From: an uncultured Pseudophaeobacter sp.
Lineage (GTDB): Bacteria; Pseudomonadota; Alphaproteobacteria; Rhodobacterales; Rhodobacteraceae
Length of the DNA: 64,000 nucleotides
Direction of reading: 5' to 3'
Assembly (NCBI GenBank): GCA_905479575.1
Contig: CAJQNB010000018.1
Location: 1 to 64,000, forward strand
The notes beneath the pieces were generated by a model. It was not told the origin of the DNA. It worked only from the letters and a program-made list of their open reading frames with translations, and made no database searches. The position numbers were made by a program, and so were the translations under genes. Shown piece after piece: positions 1 to 9,968 of the stretch (position 1 is its first letter; each line of letters opens with the position of its first letter).

Positions 1-634
<634 letters not shown>

Positions 635-864
635 GGATGCTGCCTTTCTCGCGGGGTGCCGTCTATATAGGAGGGCGACGGCCTGGGGTCAAAAGCGGAA
701 ACAGCGGAAAGATGCCGTCACAGGGGGAAAAACGCCATGCAATGCCCCTCGGGTCTTTGCCTTTTCTCTTCAAAACCTGCAACCACCGGAAACAAAAAAA
801 TCCATGCAGAGCCCGCTACGTCTGTCGCAGGGCTGTCATCAGGTCTGACGACAGCGCATTTGGC

Positions 865-2100
865 CTATTGGCGTACCAAAGCGCGACGCGCGTCGTCCTC
901 TATGCGCCAATCAATCAGACCTTTCAGCATTGCAGTTGCGGTTTGTCGACGCCAATCAGGGTCTTGCAGGTTGGCCAGGTCGCGAGGGCTGGACAAAAAC
1001 CCGACCTCCACCAGAACTGATGGGATATCGGCGGATTTCAGCACCGAAAACCCGGCAGATCGCAACGGCTTACGATTAAGCGGCCCACCCTGAGCCTTCA
1101 GCCCGGCGACCAGGGCCCGTGCCAGGGCTTCGCTGCGAGGCTGGGTTTCCTGTCGCGCCAGATCCAGCATAACCCCGGCAACCAGATCATCTGTGTGGCT
1201 CAGGTCGGTGCCCGACAGCAGATCGGCGCGATCATGGCGCTCTGCCAGGCTGGCCGAGGCCGCATCCGTGGCCTCTTGCGACAGGGTGTAGACGGTAGAG
1301 CCATGCGCGTGCCCCTGTGTCAGCGAATCCGCATGTAAGGAAATAAACAAATCCGCTCCTGCCTGATGCGCCAGCGCGGTGCGCCGCTCAAGCGAGACAA
1401 AATAATCCCCATCCCGGGTGACCTGAACCGCAAACTGACCCGAGCGCACCAAAACCTCGCCCAGCTCCAGCGCAAACTGCAACATCAGATCTTTTTCGAC
1501 GACACCGTTCGCAGCCTTGGCCCCAGGATCAATACCACCATGCCCCGGATCCAGCACCACCAGCAGCGGCGCGTTTTCATCCCGGTGGGGCGCGACGTCC
1601 AAAACCTGTGGCGCTGGCAAATCCCAACGGGCATCCTGCGGCGCGCCCGCCGCTTTGGCAAAATCTTCTGCTGTGCTGGCCTGCAAGTCCAGCTTGAGCA
1701 CCGCAGCCGCGGTCACCGGATCGACCTCCAGCGCCGCCGCGGCAACCACCATCGGTTCAGAGAGTTCCAGCACCAGCCGCGACCAGCCGGGCACATAGGT
1801 GCCAAATTGCACCGAGGCCACAGCCTCGCCGCTCAAAAATGCTTCCGGGTCGAGCCCGCTCCAGTCGACCTCCTGAAAGTCCAGCACCAGCCGCGCGGGC
1901 TCATCCAGGGTGAACAGCCGATACGGCACTCCCTGGCTCAGTCCCAGCTGCAGGCGCGCGCCGTCACCAGTATCGCTGATCTGCGAGACCTCGCTGGTGA
2001 CGCGTGCCAGGCCGCTAAATTCCTGCGCTGAGGCCAAAGACCCCATAACGCATAGCCCGCCCAACCAAAGGGCCGTCACCGCCGCGTTCAATCTGCCCAT
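865..2100 (-). CDS. N-acetylmuramoyl-L-alanine amidase (AmiC type)
   Basis: The 411-aa protein starts with a signal peptide ending near SLASAQ, so it acts in the periplasm. Residues about 45-140 resemble the AMIN domain that targets such enzymes to septal peptidoglycan. An Amidase_3 domain follows, with LDPGHGGIDPG (zinc ligand His187), VEKD (Glu202) and SLHAD (near 255). The C-terminus SVLVEVGFLSSPRD carries the catalytic Glu. The family cleaves the amide bond between MurNAc and the stem peptide during daughter-cell separation. It is transcribed in the same direction as the glycosyltransferase gene, 230 bp upstream of it, which is a common pairing in this group. Confidence 0.9.
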   Translation of the reverse strand: MGRLNAAVTALWLGGLCVMGSLASAQEFSGLARVTSEVSQISDTGDGARLQLGLSQGVPYRLFTLDEPARLVLDFQEVDWSGLDPEAFLSGEAVASVQFGTYVPGWSRLVLELSEPMVVAAAALEVDPVTAAAVLKLDLQASTAEDFAKAAGAPQDARWDLPAPQVLDVAPHRDENAPLLVVLDPGHGGIDPGAKAANGVVEKDLMLQFALELGEVLVRSGQFAVQVTRDGDYFVSLERRTALAHQAGADLFISLHADSLTQGHAHGSTVYTLSQEATDAASASLAERHDRADLLSGTDLSHTDDLVAGVMLDLARQETQPRSEALARALVAGLKAQGGPLNRKPLRSAGFSVLKSADIPSVLVEVGFLSSPRDLANLQDPDWRRQTATAMLKGLIDWRIEDDARRALVRQ

Positions 2101-2191
2101 GTACTGCCCCTGCCCTGTGTTTATGGCTTTGTCCTATCCTAGCTCCCGCGCGGAGGAGAGATCAAACTGCCTGCCTAACCGTTTGCATGTT

Positions 2192-3337
2192 TCAGCCACG
2201 CGCCGCCATAAAGGCCTTGAGCCGGGAAAGGCCCTCTTTGATATCCGCCGTGCCGCGTGCATAGGAAAACCGCAGCGTGGTGGCGCCGCGGACCGGATCA
2301 AAATCCAGACCCGGCGTCACAGCTACACCCGCCTTTTCAAGGATTTCAGCGGCAAAGCTACGGCTGTCTGTGGTCAAGTCAGACACATCAGCATAGACAT
2401 AAAAGGCACCATCCGGCGGCGCGATCTTGTCAAAGCCAGCTGCAGGCAACCCCTCCAGCATCAGCTGGCGATTGCGGGCGTAAACCGCAAGGTTTTCGCG
2501 CATCTCGTCCTGGCAATCCAGCGCCGCAAGGGCTGCGACCTGGCTGGCATGTGGGGCGCAGATAAACATATTCTGCGCCAGACGTTCGATCACCCGCACT
2601 TGATCTTCGGGCACCACCATCCAGCCAACCCGCCAGCCGGTCATGGAAAAGAACTTGGAAAAGGAGTTGATCACATAGCAATCATCCGTCAGCTCCAGCG
2701 CGGTGACCGCCTTGGTCTCATATTCCAGGCCGTGGTAGATCTCATCCGAAATGAAAGACGCGTCCTGCGCCCGCGCCGCGTCGATGAGGCTGCCCATTGC
2801 CCCGCGATCAAGCATCGTTCCCGTGGGATTGCCCGGCGACGCCACCATCAGCCCGGCCAGGTTCAGCCCTTCCAGATCAGCGGCCACTGGCTGCAGCCGA
2901 TTTTCCGGCGCGGTCTCGATATCGACAGGGGTCAGCCCCAGCGCCGATAGGATCTGACGATAGGAGGGGTATCCCGGGGCGCCAATGCCAACCCGGTCGC
3001 CGCTGTCAAACAGGGCGGTAAAGCCCAGTAGAAAAGCGCCGGACGACCCTGGCGTAACCACCACCCGGTCCGGGTTCAGATCAACATTATACCATTCGCC
3101 ATACAGCCGTGCGATGCGGCGGCGCAGGGCGGGCAAACCCAGCGCCACGGTATAGCCCAGACTATTGTCCTCCAGCGCATCCGCCAGAGCCCGCCGCGCC
3201 GCCATCGGCGCCCCGGTCGAGGGCTGCCCCACCTCCATATGGATGATGTGGCGCCCCTGCTCTTCGGCCTGGCGGGCTGCCTCCATCACATCCATCACAA
3301 TGAAGGGATCGACGTTTGATCTGCTTGAGTTTCGCAT
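2192..3337 (-). CDS. PLP-dependent aminotransferase, class I/II
   Basis: This is a fold-type I aminotransferase of 381 aa. The PLP lysine lies in SFSKFFSMTGWRVGW, and ASPGNPTG and YxxLP-type motifs are also present. The start at 3337 is preferred over the ATG at 3361 because GGGAG lies 7 nt upstream of it. The substrate cannot be told from sequence; roseobacter relatives are annotated as aspartate or aromatic aminotransferases. It diverges from the M48 protease gene whose start is only 22 bp away, so each promoter must lie within or very near the other gene. Confidence 0.85.
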   Translation of the reverse strand: MRNSSRSNVDPFIVMDVMEAARQAEEQGRHIIHMEVGQPSTGAPMAARRALADALEDNSLGYTVALGLPALRRRIARLYGEWYNVDLNPDRVVVTPGSSGAFLLGFTALFDSGDRVGIGAPGYPSYRQILSALGLTPVDIETAPENRLQPVAADLEGLNLAGLMVASPGNPTGTMLDRGAMGSLIDAARAQDASFISDEIYHGLEYETKAVTALELTDDCYVINSFSKFFSMTGWRVGWMVVPEDQVRVIERLAQNMFICAPHASQVAALAALDCQDEMRENLAVYARNRQLMLEGLPAAGFDKIAPPDGAFYVYADVSDLTTDSRSFAAEILEKAGVAVTPGLDFDPVRGATTLRFSYARGTADIKEGLSRLKAFMAARG

Positions 3338-3359
3338 GATGATCTCCCATGGTGCGCGC

Positions 3360-4712
3360 ATGACTTTTGACCGTTTCTCTCGGCTGGCGTCAATCCCGGC
3401 CGTGGTGTTTTGCCTGCTCGTCTATACCGCCACCTGTGTCCAGGCGGCGACGATCACGCTATTGCGGGATGCGGATATCGAACAGGGCCTGTCCAGGCTG
3501 GCCGCCCCTGTGCTGCGCGCCGCTGGTCTGAACGCAAAACGCCTGCGCATTCTGGTGGTAAATGACTCCCAGTTTAATGCCTTTGTTTTGGACAGCCGTG
3601 CAATTTTTATCAACTACGGCCTGATCCTAAAGGTCTCCAGCCCTGAAATGCTGCAGGCGGTGATTGCCCATGAGGCGGCCCATATTACCAATGGGCACAT
3701 TGCCCGAAGAATGCAAAACCTGCAATCCGCCGGCACCGCTGCCGGGCTGGGTCTGGCCCTTGCCGCCCTGGCCGCTGCTGCAGGCGCCGGTGAGGCCGCA
3801 GGCGGCATCGCCATTGGCACGCAGACCTCTGCCTTGCGGGGGTTTCTGTCCCATACCCGCGCCGAAGAATCCTCAGCGGATCGCGCCGCCGCACGCTATC
3901 TCAAGGCGGCTGGTATTGATCCACAGGGGCTGGTGGACCTGCACAAGATTTTTGCCGGCCAGGAAGTGCTCAGCGCCGCGCACCAGGATCCCTACATGCG
4001 CTCGCACCCCTTAAGCCGGGACCGGATCCGCGCCGCCGAGGCCTTTGTGACCTCCCATGGCCGCGTGAGCGCCCCTGACCCTCAGGACGAGTATTGGTTT
4101 GCCCGCATACGCGGCAAGCTCTCTGCCTTCAAACGCGCCCCCAAATGGAGCCTGCGCCGTGCCAAGGAAGAGCCGCACAGGGATATTCGCCTGATGCGTG
4201 AGGCCGTTGCCTACCATCGGCGCAGGGACCTACAAAAGGCACTGCGCGGCATTAATGGCGCCCTCTCTATCCGCCCCAATGATGCCTTCTACCATGAACT
4301 CAAAGGTCAAATTCTGTTTGAAAACCGCCGTTGGAACGCGGCAAAAAACAGCTTTGCCCGTGCGGTGCAACTTGCCGCTTCTGAACCCCTGGTTCTGGCC
4401 AGCTATGGGCGGGCGCAACTGGCGGCTGGAGCGGCAACTGCGGCCTTAAAAACAATGGAGAGGTCCCGCAGTCTGGATTTTCGCAATGCGCTGTTGTTGC
4501 GGGATATGTCACAGGCCTATGCCAAGACCGGACAAAACGGTATGGCAGCTTTGGTGACTGCCGAACGCTACGCTCTTGCCGGGCGTTTTGAAGATGCAGG
4601 CCTTCACGCAAAACGTGCAGTGGCGCTGCTGCCACGTGGCTCTGCCACCTGGCGCCGCGCGCAGGATGTTGTGCTGGCCTATGAACAAAGTCAAAAAAGG
4701 AAACGACGATGA
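3360..4712 (+). CDS. M48 family metalloprotease with C-terminal TPR region (BepA/YfgC-like)
   Basis: The 450-aa protein has an N-terminal signal segment (about residues 11-30) and the zinc motif HEAAH at 104-108. The third ligand is probably in RAEESSADRAAARYL. The C-terminal half is made of alpha-helical TPR-like repeats (around NDAFYHELKGQILFENRRWNAAKNSF). BepA-type proteases act in the periplasm on outer-membrane protein assembly. The start chosen is the first ATG clear of the divergent gene; an alternative lies slightly upstream at ATGATCTCC. The gene overlaps the following DsbA-like gene by 4 nt (ATGA), so the two are co-transcribed and probably both serve envelope protein quality. Confidence 0.85.
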   Translation: MTFDRFSRLASIPAVVFCLLVYTATCVQAATITLLRDADIEQGLSRLAAPVLRAAGLNAKRLRILVVNDSQFNAFVLDSRAIFINYGLILKVSSPEMLQAVIAHEAAHITNGHIARRMQNLQSAGTAAGLGLALAALAAAAGAGEAAGGIAIGTQTSALRGFLSHTRAEESSADRAAARYLKAAGIDPQGLVDLHKIFAGQEVLSAAHQDPYMRSHPLSRDRIRAAEAFVTSHGRVSAPDPQDEYWFARIRGKLSAFKRAPKWSLRRAKEEPHRDIRLMREAVAYHRRRDLQKALRGINGALSIRPNDAFYHELKGQILFENRRWNAAKNSFARAVQLAASEPLVLASYGRAQLAAGAATAALKTMERSRSLDFRNALLLRDMSQAYAKTGQNGMAALVTAERYALAGRFEDAGLHAKRAVALLPRGSATWRRAQDVVLAYEQSQKRKRR

Positions 4713-5479
4713 AACCTCTTTCGCGCATGGCCACCGGGGTCGCAACTGCTGCGGCGCTCGCTTTGGGCAGCCTTCCGGCGCAGGCCTTTGAACTGGGTGC
4801 AATGACCGCAGAGGAACGCGCTGCCTTTGGGGCCGAAGTGCGGGCTTATCTGATGGAACACCCCGAGGTGATCCTGGAGGCTGTCAATCTGCTGGAACAG
4901 CAACAGGCAGCAGACGAGGCCAACCGGGATGTAGCCATGGTTGCTGCCAATTTGGAAGAGCTGCACAACGATGGCTATTCCTGGGTCGGTGGCAACCCTG
5001 AGGGCGATATTACCCTGGTTGAATTTATGGATTACCGCTGTGGCTACTGCCGCAAAGCGGCACCAGAAGTTGCCAAGCTCCTTCAGGCTGACGGTAATAT
5101 CCGGCTCATCGTCAAAGAATTCCCCATTCTGGGAGAGGCCTCGGTCTTTGCCTCCCGGTTTGCGGTTGCCACAAAACAGGTGGCCGGGGATGAGGCCTAT
5201 GAACAGGTCCATGACGCGCTGATTGAAATAAGCAGCGAATTGAATGAAGTCACCCTGCGCCGCTTGGCCGAAGGGCTGTCGATCGACGCGGATGCCATTT
5301 TGGCCGCGATGGATTCCGATGCCGTCACCGATGAGCTGCGCCGCACCCGCGCTCTGGCACAGAACCTGGCCATTTCCGGCACGCCGACCTTTGTGCTCGG
5401 CAACCAACTGCTGCGGGGATATCTGCCTGCGGATCAGATGAAAATCCTGGTGGATGAACAGCGCGAAGAAAACAGCTGA
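4709..5479 (+). CDS. DsbA-family thiol:disulfide oxidoreductase (ScsC/Com1-like)
   Basis: A 256-aa protein with a signal peptide cleaved near PAQAF. A helical N-terminal region (about 30-85) precedes a thioredoxin fold with the active site CGYC at 111-114. The cis-proline loop is in SGTPTFVLG. The helical stretch before the fold is typical of ScsC/Com1-type periplasmic oxidoreductases or isomerases. It is the second gene of a pair with the M48 protease and is followed by a strong terminator, so the pair forms a complete operon. Confidence 0.88.
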   Translation: MKPLSRMATGVATAAALALGSLPAQAFELGAMTAEERAAFGAEVRAYLMEHPEVILEAVNLLEQQQAADEANRDVAMVAANLEELHNDGYSWVGGNPEGDITLVEFMDYRCGYCRKAAPEVAKLLQADGNIRLIVKEFPILGEASVFASRFAVATKQVAGDEAYEQVHDALIEISSELNEVTLRRLAEGLSIDADAILAAMDSDAVTDELRRTRALAQNLAISGTPTFVLGNQLLRGYLPADQMKILVDEQREENS

Positions 5480-5505
5480 TCTAACCGGACAAACAAAACA
5501 AACAA

Positions 5506-5529
5506 GGGCGCCTAAACTGGCGCCCTTTT
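5506..5529 (+). terminator. Rho-independent terminator after dsbA-like gene
   Basis: GGGCGCC and GGCGCCC form a perfect 7-bp GC stem around a TAAACT loop, followed by TTTT. It ends the M48/DsbA operon and also separates it from the convergent ispG gene. Confidence 0.9.
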
Positions 5530-5570
5530 GCATGTGGAGACAGGCCCGCCCGGGCCAACTGGGAGCGGGA

Positions 5571-6701
5571 TCAGTCCCCCGCGGCCTCCAGCGCCTCTTT
5601 GGCGGCGATCTCAGAAGCCTTTTTCTCCACCTCTTCGACGATGTGATCCACCATGGCTTCGTTGCTCATCTTGTGGCTGGCCTTGCCTGCCAGATAGACC
5701 ATGCCAGAGCCAGCACCGCCGCCGGTAAAGCCGACATCGGTCATCAGCGCCTCACCTGGTCCGTTGACCACGCAGCCGATGATCGACAGGCTGAGCGGCG
5801 TGTGGATATGGGCAAGCCGCTGTTCCAGCGCCTCGACGGTTTTGATCACGTCAAACCCCTGCCGCGCGCAGGAGGGGCAGGAGATAATATTGACGCCGCG
5901 ATGGCGCAGCCCCAGAGATTTGAGGATCTCAAAACCCACTTTCACCTCTTCGACCGGATCCGCCGAGAGGCTGACGCGCAGGGTGTCGCCAATGCCCATC
6001 CACAACAACTGGCCCAGCCCGATGGCCGATTTGATGGTGCCGGACACAAAGCCGCCGGCCTCGGTCACCCCAATATGGATTGGCGCATCGGTGGCATCGG
6101 CCAATTGCTGATAGGCCGTGGCGGTCATAAAGACATCGGACGCCTTGAGAGAGATCTTGAAATTGTGGAAATCATGATCCTCAAGGATCTTGATGTGGTC
6201 CAGACCGCTTTCAACCATGGCGGCGGGACAGGGCTCACCATATTTTTCCAGCAGGTGTTTTTCCAATGAGCCGGCATTGACGCCAATACGGATTGCACAG
6301 TCATGGTCGCGCGCCGCCTTGATCACCTCGGCCACCCGTTTTTCGTCGCCAATATTGCCGGGATTGATCCGCAGGCAGGCCGCGCCCGCCTCGGCGGCCT
6401 CGATGCCACGTTTGTAGTGAAAATGGATATCCGCAACAATGGGGACCGGGCTTTCGGCGACGATCTCCTTCAAGGCTTTGGAGGAGGCTTCATCCGGCAC
6501 CGAGACCCGCACCAGATCCGCCCCAGCCTCGGCTGCGGCCTGAACCTGGGCAATGGTGGCCGCAATATCCGTGGTCAGCGTATTGGTCATGGTCTGCACC
6601 GCGATGGGAGCATCCCCGCCAATGGGGACCTTACCGACATGGATCTGACGGCTTTTGCGGCGCTCAATATTGCGCCAGGGGCGAATGTGATTCATCGACA
6701 T
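5571..6701 (-). CDS. ispG: 4-hydroxy-3-methylbut-2-en-1-yl diphosphate synthase
   Basis: IspG (GcpE) of 376 aa carries out the penultimate step of the MEP isoprenoid pathway, reductively opening MEcPP to HMBPP. The N-terminal TIM barrel starts with [14 protein letters not shown] sequence (here [19 protein letters not shown]). The [4Fe-4S] ligands are visible as [10 protein letters not shown] and GCVVNGPGE in the C-terminal third. Length is normal for the short bacterial form. The start at 6701 gives MSMNHIRPW; a second ATG lies two codons in. It stands between convergent dsbA-like and codirectional RodZ-like genes. Confidence 0.95.
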   Translation of the reverse strand: MSMNHIRPWRNIERRKSRQIHVGKVPIGGDAPIAVQTMTNTLTTDIAATIAQVQAAAEAGADLVRVSVPDEASSKALKEIVAESPVPIVADIHFHYKRGIEAAEAGAACLRINPGNIGDEKRVAEVIKAARDHDCAIRIGVNAGSLEKHLLEKYGEPCPAAMVESGLDHIKILEDHDFHNFKISLKASDVFMTATAYQQLADATDAPIHIGVTEAGGFVSGTIKSAIGLGQLLWMGIGDTLRVSLSADPVEEVKVGFEILKSLGLRHRGVNIISCPSCARQGFDVIKTVEALEQRLAHIHTPLSLSIIGCVVNGPGEALMTDVGFTGGGAGSGMVYLAGKASHKMSNEAMVDHIVEEVEKKASEIAAKEALEAAGD

Positions 6702-6871
6702 GCAGGCTGATCCCGGTTGACCCTCGTTGAGGTTTAACTAAGGGCTCTGCACTGGCGCTGCAATGGGTGGGGGCCTACCGCACCCACAACAGACGGGTTT
6801 TCTTTTGCCGGGAAGATGTCAACGCAGGGCAGATCGGCGGTAGCCGCCAATATAGCCGGGTTTTATGGTCT

Positions 6872-8086
6872 CTACTCAGAGACAGGCTGGGTTTGCAGGG
6901 CCGCAACCATAGTTGCAAGGGCGCTGTTTTTCCCATCGCTCAAATCAGCAACCTCAAAGCGGTCCAACACGCCACCCACCGATAGATCGACATTTTTGCT
7001 TACCTGACCACGGTTGCCAACCGGACCAAAATGATCACCATTGACAGCAAAATAGATTGCGCCGCTTTCGCCGGTGCGCAGCTTAGGCGCCTCTTCTGTC
7101 AGCGGAACCGAGAAACTGTCGCCTGCATTCATGATGGCTTCAAAGATAACAGAGCCATCTGCGGCAGTGACCTGCACCCAAGAGGGACGCACGGCCACCA
7201 TTTCGACGCCAGGCGATACCGGTTCAACAACCTGTGGAACTGCCAGTCCAGCTGGTTCTGACGACGACAGGCTTGCCTCTGCCAGTGTGAAGCTGGGCAA
7301 TTCCGGCACGGCAAAATTGCCAAGGCTACCAGGGTTCAGCGTCGCAATAGGCGCGTCGCGCGCTACCAGAACCGGCACATCCAGCGCCTGTGGGCGATAC
7401 AGACGGTCCAGCGCGGCCGCCGCGATATCTGTTTCATCCACGGAAACGGACGACGCATCGGAACTGCGGCGCGCGCCCTGAAGCGGGTCAACATCGGCCA
7501 AAACCAGTGGCGTTTGCTCAACTGGCGCAAATTGCACCTGCTGCACTTCTTTCAGGATGCTCAAACCGCCGTATCCAATCCCGGCGATCAATCCCACCAG
7601 CACCATCAGCGAACCAATGGCACGTGGTTCAATCTGGGCAAAAACACCACTCGCTGCGGGGGCAAAAGGCGTCGTTGGCGACGTGAAGGCACCGTTTCCC
7701 AACCCACCACTCGTGGTAATCGGAGCGGCAACCACCTTGCGCGAAGAGGCCTCGGAAGACATGCCATGGGCAACGGCAAAGCCGCTTTCGCGGCAGAAGG
7801 TATCAAAGGCGACTTCGGGATCCATATTGAGATACCGCGCATAAGACCGCACATAGCCCGCGATGAAACCGGGTGTATCAAAAACGGAAGGATCTGAATT
7901 TTCAATTGCGGCTATATAGGACGCCTTGATGCGGAGCTCGCGCTGGACGTCCAGAAGCGATTTCCCCATGGTCGCCCGTTCGCCACGCATCATATCACCG
8001 AGGCGCAACTCATAGTCATCAAAACTCTTCGGAGCTGAGATTTGCTCATGCTCCTTCGACTTGCGCAAAGTGAGGCGCCTAATCAT
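6872..8086 (-). CDS. RodZ-like helix-turn-helix/DUF4115 membrane protein
   Basis: The N-terminal part holds an XRE-like HTH (LGDMMRGERATMGKSLLDVQRELRIKASYIAAIENSD) as in RodZ and other membrane-bound cell-shape proteins. A single transmembrane segment (SLMVLVGLIAGIGYGGLSIL) and a C-terminal extracytoplasmic DUF4115-type beta domain (RPSWVQVTAADGSVIFEA) follow. RodZ links MreB to the elongation machinery. The start at 8086 (MIRRLTLR) is chosen because the upstream extension to 8188 looks non-coding, but 8122 (MSNAAG) is possible. It lies just downstream of hemA on the same strand. Confidence 0.8.
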   Translation of the reverse strand: MIRRLTLRKSKEHEQISAPKSFDDYELRLGDMMRGERATMGKSLLDVQRELRIKASYIAAIENSDPSVFDTPGFIAGYVRSYARYLNMDPEVAFDTFCRESGFAVAHGMSSEASSRKVVAAPITTSGGLGNGAFTSPTTPFAPAASGVFAQIEPRAIGSLMVLVGLIAGIGYGGLSILKEVQQVQFAPVEQTPLVLADVDPLQGARRSSDASSVSVDETDIAAAALDRLYRPQALDVPVLVARDAPIATLNPGSLGNFAVPELPSFTLAEASLSSSEPAGLAVPQVVEPVSPGVEMVAVRPSWVQVTAADGSVIFEAIMNAGDSFSVPLTEEAPKLRTGESGAIYFAVNGDHFGPVGNRGQVSKNVDLSVGGVLDRFEVADLSDGKNSALATMVAALQTQPVSE

Positions 8087-8216
8087 GCCCGCTGTCCCAT
8101 CATAGCCTGCCGCATTCGACATCTTCGGCGCTAAACGAATCACCCCGCGATTCGTTCGCACCTTTTCATTAATGGAAATATAACACACTCAAGTGCTTTG
8201 AACACAAATCTGTGCT

Positions 8217-9452
8217 CTAGCCCGCCAATTCGGCACGATTTAGCGCACAATGCGACCAAAGACTGTCCATCGCCTGTACCAGGTGGTCGACTTCGGAGGG
8301 TCCATGGACGGGTGACGGGGTAAACCGCAGCCGTTCGGTACCCCGTGGCACGGTGGGGAAATTGATCGGCTGCACGTAAAGACCGAACTCGGAGAGCAGC
8401 ATATCGCTGAGCTTTTTGGTGTGAACAGGATCGCCGACAATTACCGGAACGATATGGCTGCCGTGATCAATAATTGGCAGTCCCAGACCTTTCAGGCGCA
8501 GTTTCAGAACCTTGGCCAGTTCCTGGTGTTTCTCACGCAGTTCTGGGTGCTCTTTCAGATAGGCCACAGAGGCCGCCGCCCCAGCTGCAACCGCAGGGGA
8601 CAAGGATGTGGTGAAGATAAAGCCCGGCGCATAGGAGCGAATCGCGTCGCACATTTTTGCTGAGGCCGCAATATATCCGCCCATGACGCCAAAGGCCTTG
8701 GCCAGAGTTCCGTTAATAATGTCGATGCGATGGGCCAGATTGTCCCGCTCAGCAACGCCACCACCGCGGGGGCCGTACAAACCCACGGCATGGACCTCGT
8801 CGATATAGGTCAGAGCGCCAAATTCGTCCGCCAGATCGCAGATCTCTTCAATTGGGCCAAAATCACCGTCCATCGAATACACAGATTCAAAGGCGATCAG
8901 TTTGGGCGCTGCAGGATCGTCCGCCTCCAGCAGCTCCCGCAGATGCGCAACGTCATTGTGGCGGAACACCCGCTTGTCGCCGCCATTCCGGCGCACCCCT
9001 TCGATCATCGAGGCATGGTTCAACGCGTCAGAATAAATGATCAGGCCCGGAAACAATTTTGGCAGCGTCGAAAGCGTCGCATCATTGGCGATATAGGCAG
9101 AGGTGAACAGCAGCGCCGCCTCTTTGTCGTGCAGATCCGCCAGTTCGGCCTCCAGACGTTTATGATAAACCGTGGTGCCGGAAATATTGCGGGTGCCGCC
9201 AGACCCCGCGCCGGTGGCATCGATGGCCTCATGCATGGCCTGCAACACAACCGGGTTCTGCCCCATGCCGAGATAGTCGTTGCCGCACCAAACCGTGATG
9301 TCCTGGCTGCCGCCGTCAGGGCGCGTCCAGACCGCGTGGGGAAACTGGCCATTCTTACGTTCAATGTCGATAAAGGTGCGGTAGCGCCCCTCTTCGTGCA
9401 GACGATCAATGGCGGCATCAAGTTTCGCGGAATAGTCCACCGGCTTCTCCAT
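8217..9452 (-). CDS. hemA: 5-aminolevulinate synthase (C4/Shemin pathway)
   Basis: A 411-aa PLP enzyme that condenses glycine and succinyl-CoA to 5-aminolevulinate, the first step of tetrapyrrole synthesis in alphaproteobacteria. The PLP lysine is in [15 protein letters not shown], and the alpha-oxoamine synthase motif [13 protein letters not shown] is near the N-terminus. FITTTSLPP is replaced by the equivalent FTTSLSPA. The ATG at 9452 gives [15 protein letters not shown], the usual start of this family. An FNR-type box lies about 150 bp upstream, fitting oxygen-dependent control known for hemA in Rhodobacteraceae. Confidence 0.95.
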   Translation of the reverse strand: MEKPVDYSAKLDAAIDRLHEEGRYRTFIDIERKNGQFPHAVWTRPDGGSQDITVWCGNDYLGMGQNPVVLQAMHEAIDATGAGSGGTRNISGTTVYHKRLEAELADLHDKEAALLFTSAYIANDATLSTLPKLFPGLIIYSDALNHASMIEGVRRNGGDKRVFRHNDVAHLRELLEADDPAAPKLIAFESVYSMDGDFGPIEEICDLADEFGALTYIDEVHAVGLYGPRGGGVAERDNLAHRIDIINGTLAKAFGVMGGYIAASAKMCDAIRSYAPGFIFTTSLSPAVAAGAAASVAYLKEHPELREKHQELAKVLKLRLKGLGLPIIDHGSHIVPVIVGDPVHTKKLSDMLLSEFGLYVQPINFPTVPRGTERLRFTPSPVHGPSEVDHLVQAMDSLWSHCALNRAELAG

Positions 9453-9968
9453 AGCTATCTAAGGCGCCGATCGTTAAGCAGCGCGGGCTGTGTATATGTC
9501 ACGCAGTTTGCAGGTCGCTGACCCATTCGCATTCGTGAATGAGTAACAAATGCGCACTCTTATATCAACCGGATACGCACCGCAGCCCTGCACTACTTTG
9601 ATACAGGTCAAATAGACCTATAACCAAAGATCGACAAGAAGCCCCGCGCCCCCTTTACCGCCATTTGCGCCACATCGGCTGCGACAAATGGTAGGCTTGC
9701 TGCCTATTGGAAACCAAATCCCCGCTGCTGCGCCCCATGATCCGGCGCATGTCCGCAGGATAGCAGCCCTGAAATTTGGCACAATCCAGGGCAAAACCAG
9801 GGGATTCGCGCTCCCTTATCAGGGCTGCGATGCCTGAAAAAAGCGCCGCCCCCTTTCTGACAGAATCCGCTCCCGCTTATCCCCCGCGCAGATCTGGCCC
9901 CCCGCCTGGGAGGCTGCTAGGGTCCGATCAATCGAAACTTTGAACCACCCTATTTGCCGGAGACCCGA
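9453..9968. other. Divergent intergenic region between hemA and the dipeptidase gene
   Basis: A 516-bp gene-free stretch. It holds an FNR-type box at 9598-9611 and the promoters of the two divergent genes, which cannot be placed with confidence. No further open frame with a ribosome binding site is seen. Confidence 0.6.
9598..9611. promoter_or_regulatory. FNR/FnrL box upstream of hemA
   Basis: TTGATACAGGTCAA matches the FNR consensus TTGAT-N4-ATCAA at 9 of 10 positions. It lies about 150 bp upstream of the hemA start. FnrL control of hemA is established in Rhodobacter, so control of this hemA by oxygen is a reasonable inference; the dipeptidase gene could also be affected. Confidence 0.65.

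Noticed and set aside
1910..2950. Long plus-strand open frame across the amidase and aminotransferase genes
   Set aside because: It is antisense to two well-supported genes, is rich in Arg, His and Pro, and has no recognisable domain: a shadow of high-GC coding DNA.
4691..5533. 280-aa minus-strand frame over the DsbA-like gene
   Set aside because: Antisense to the CGYC oxidoreductase gene; crosses its terminator.
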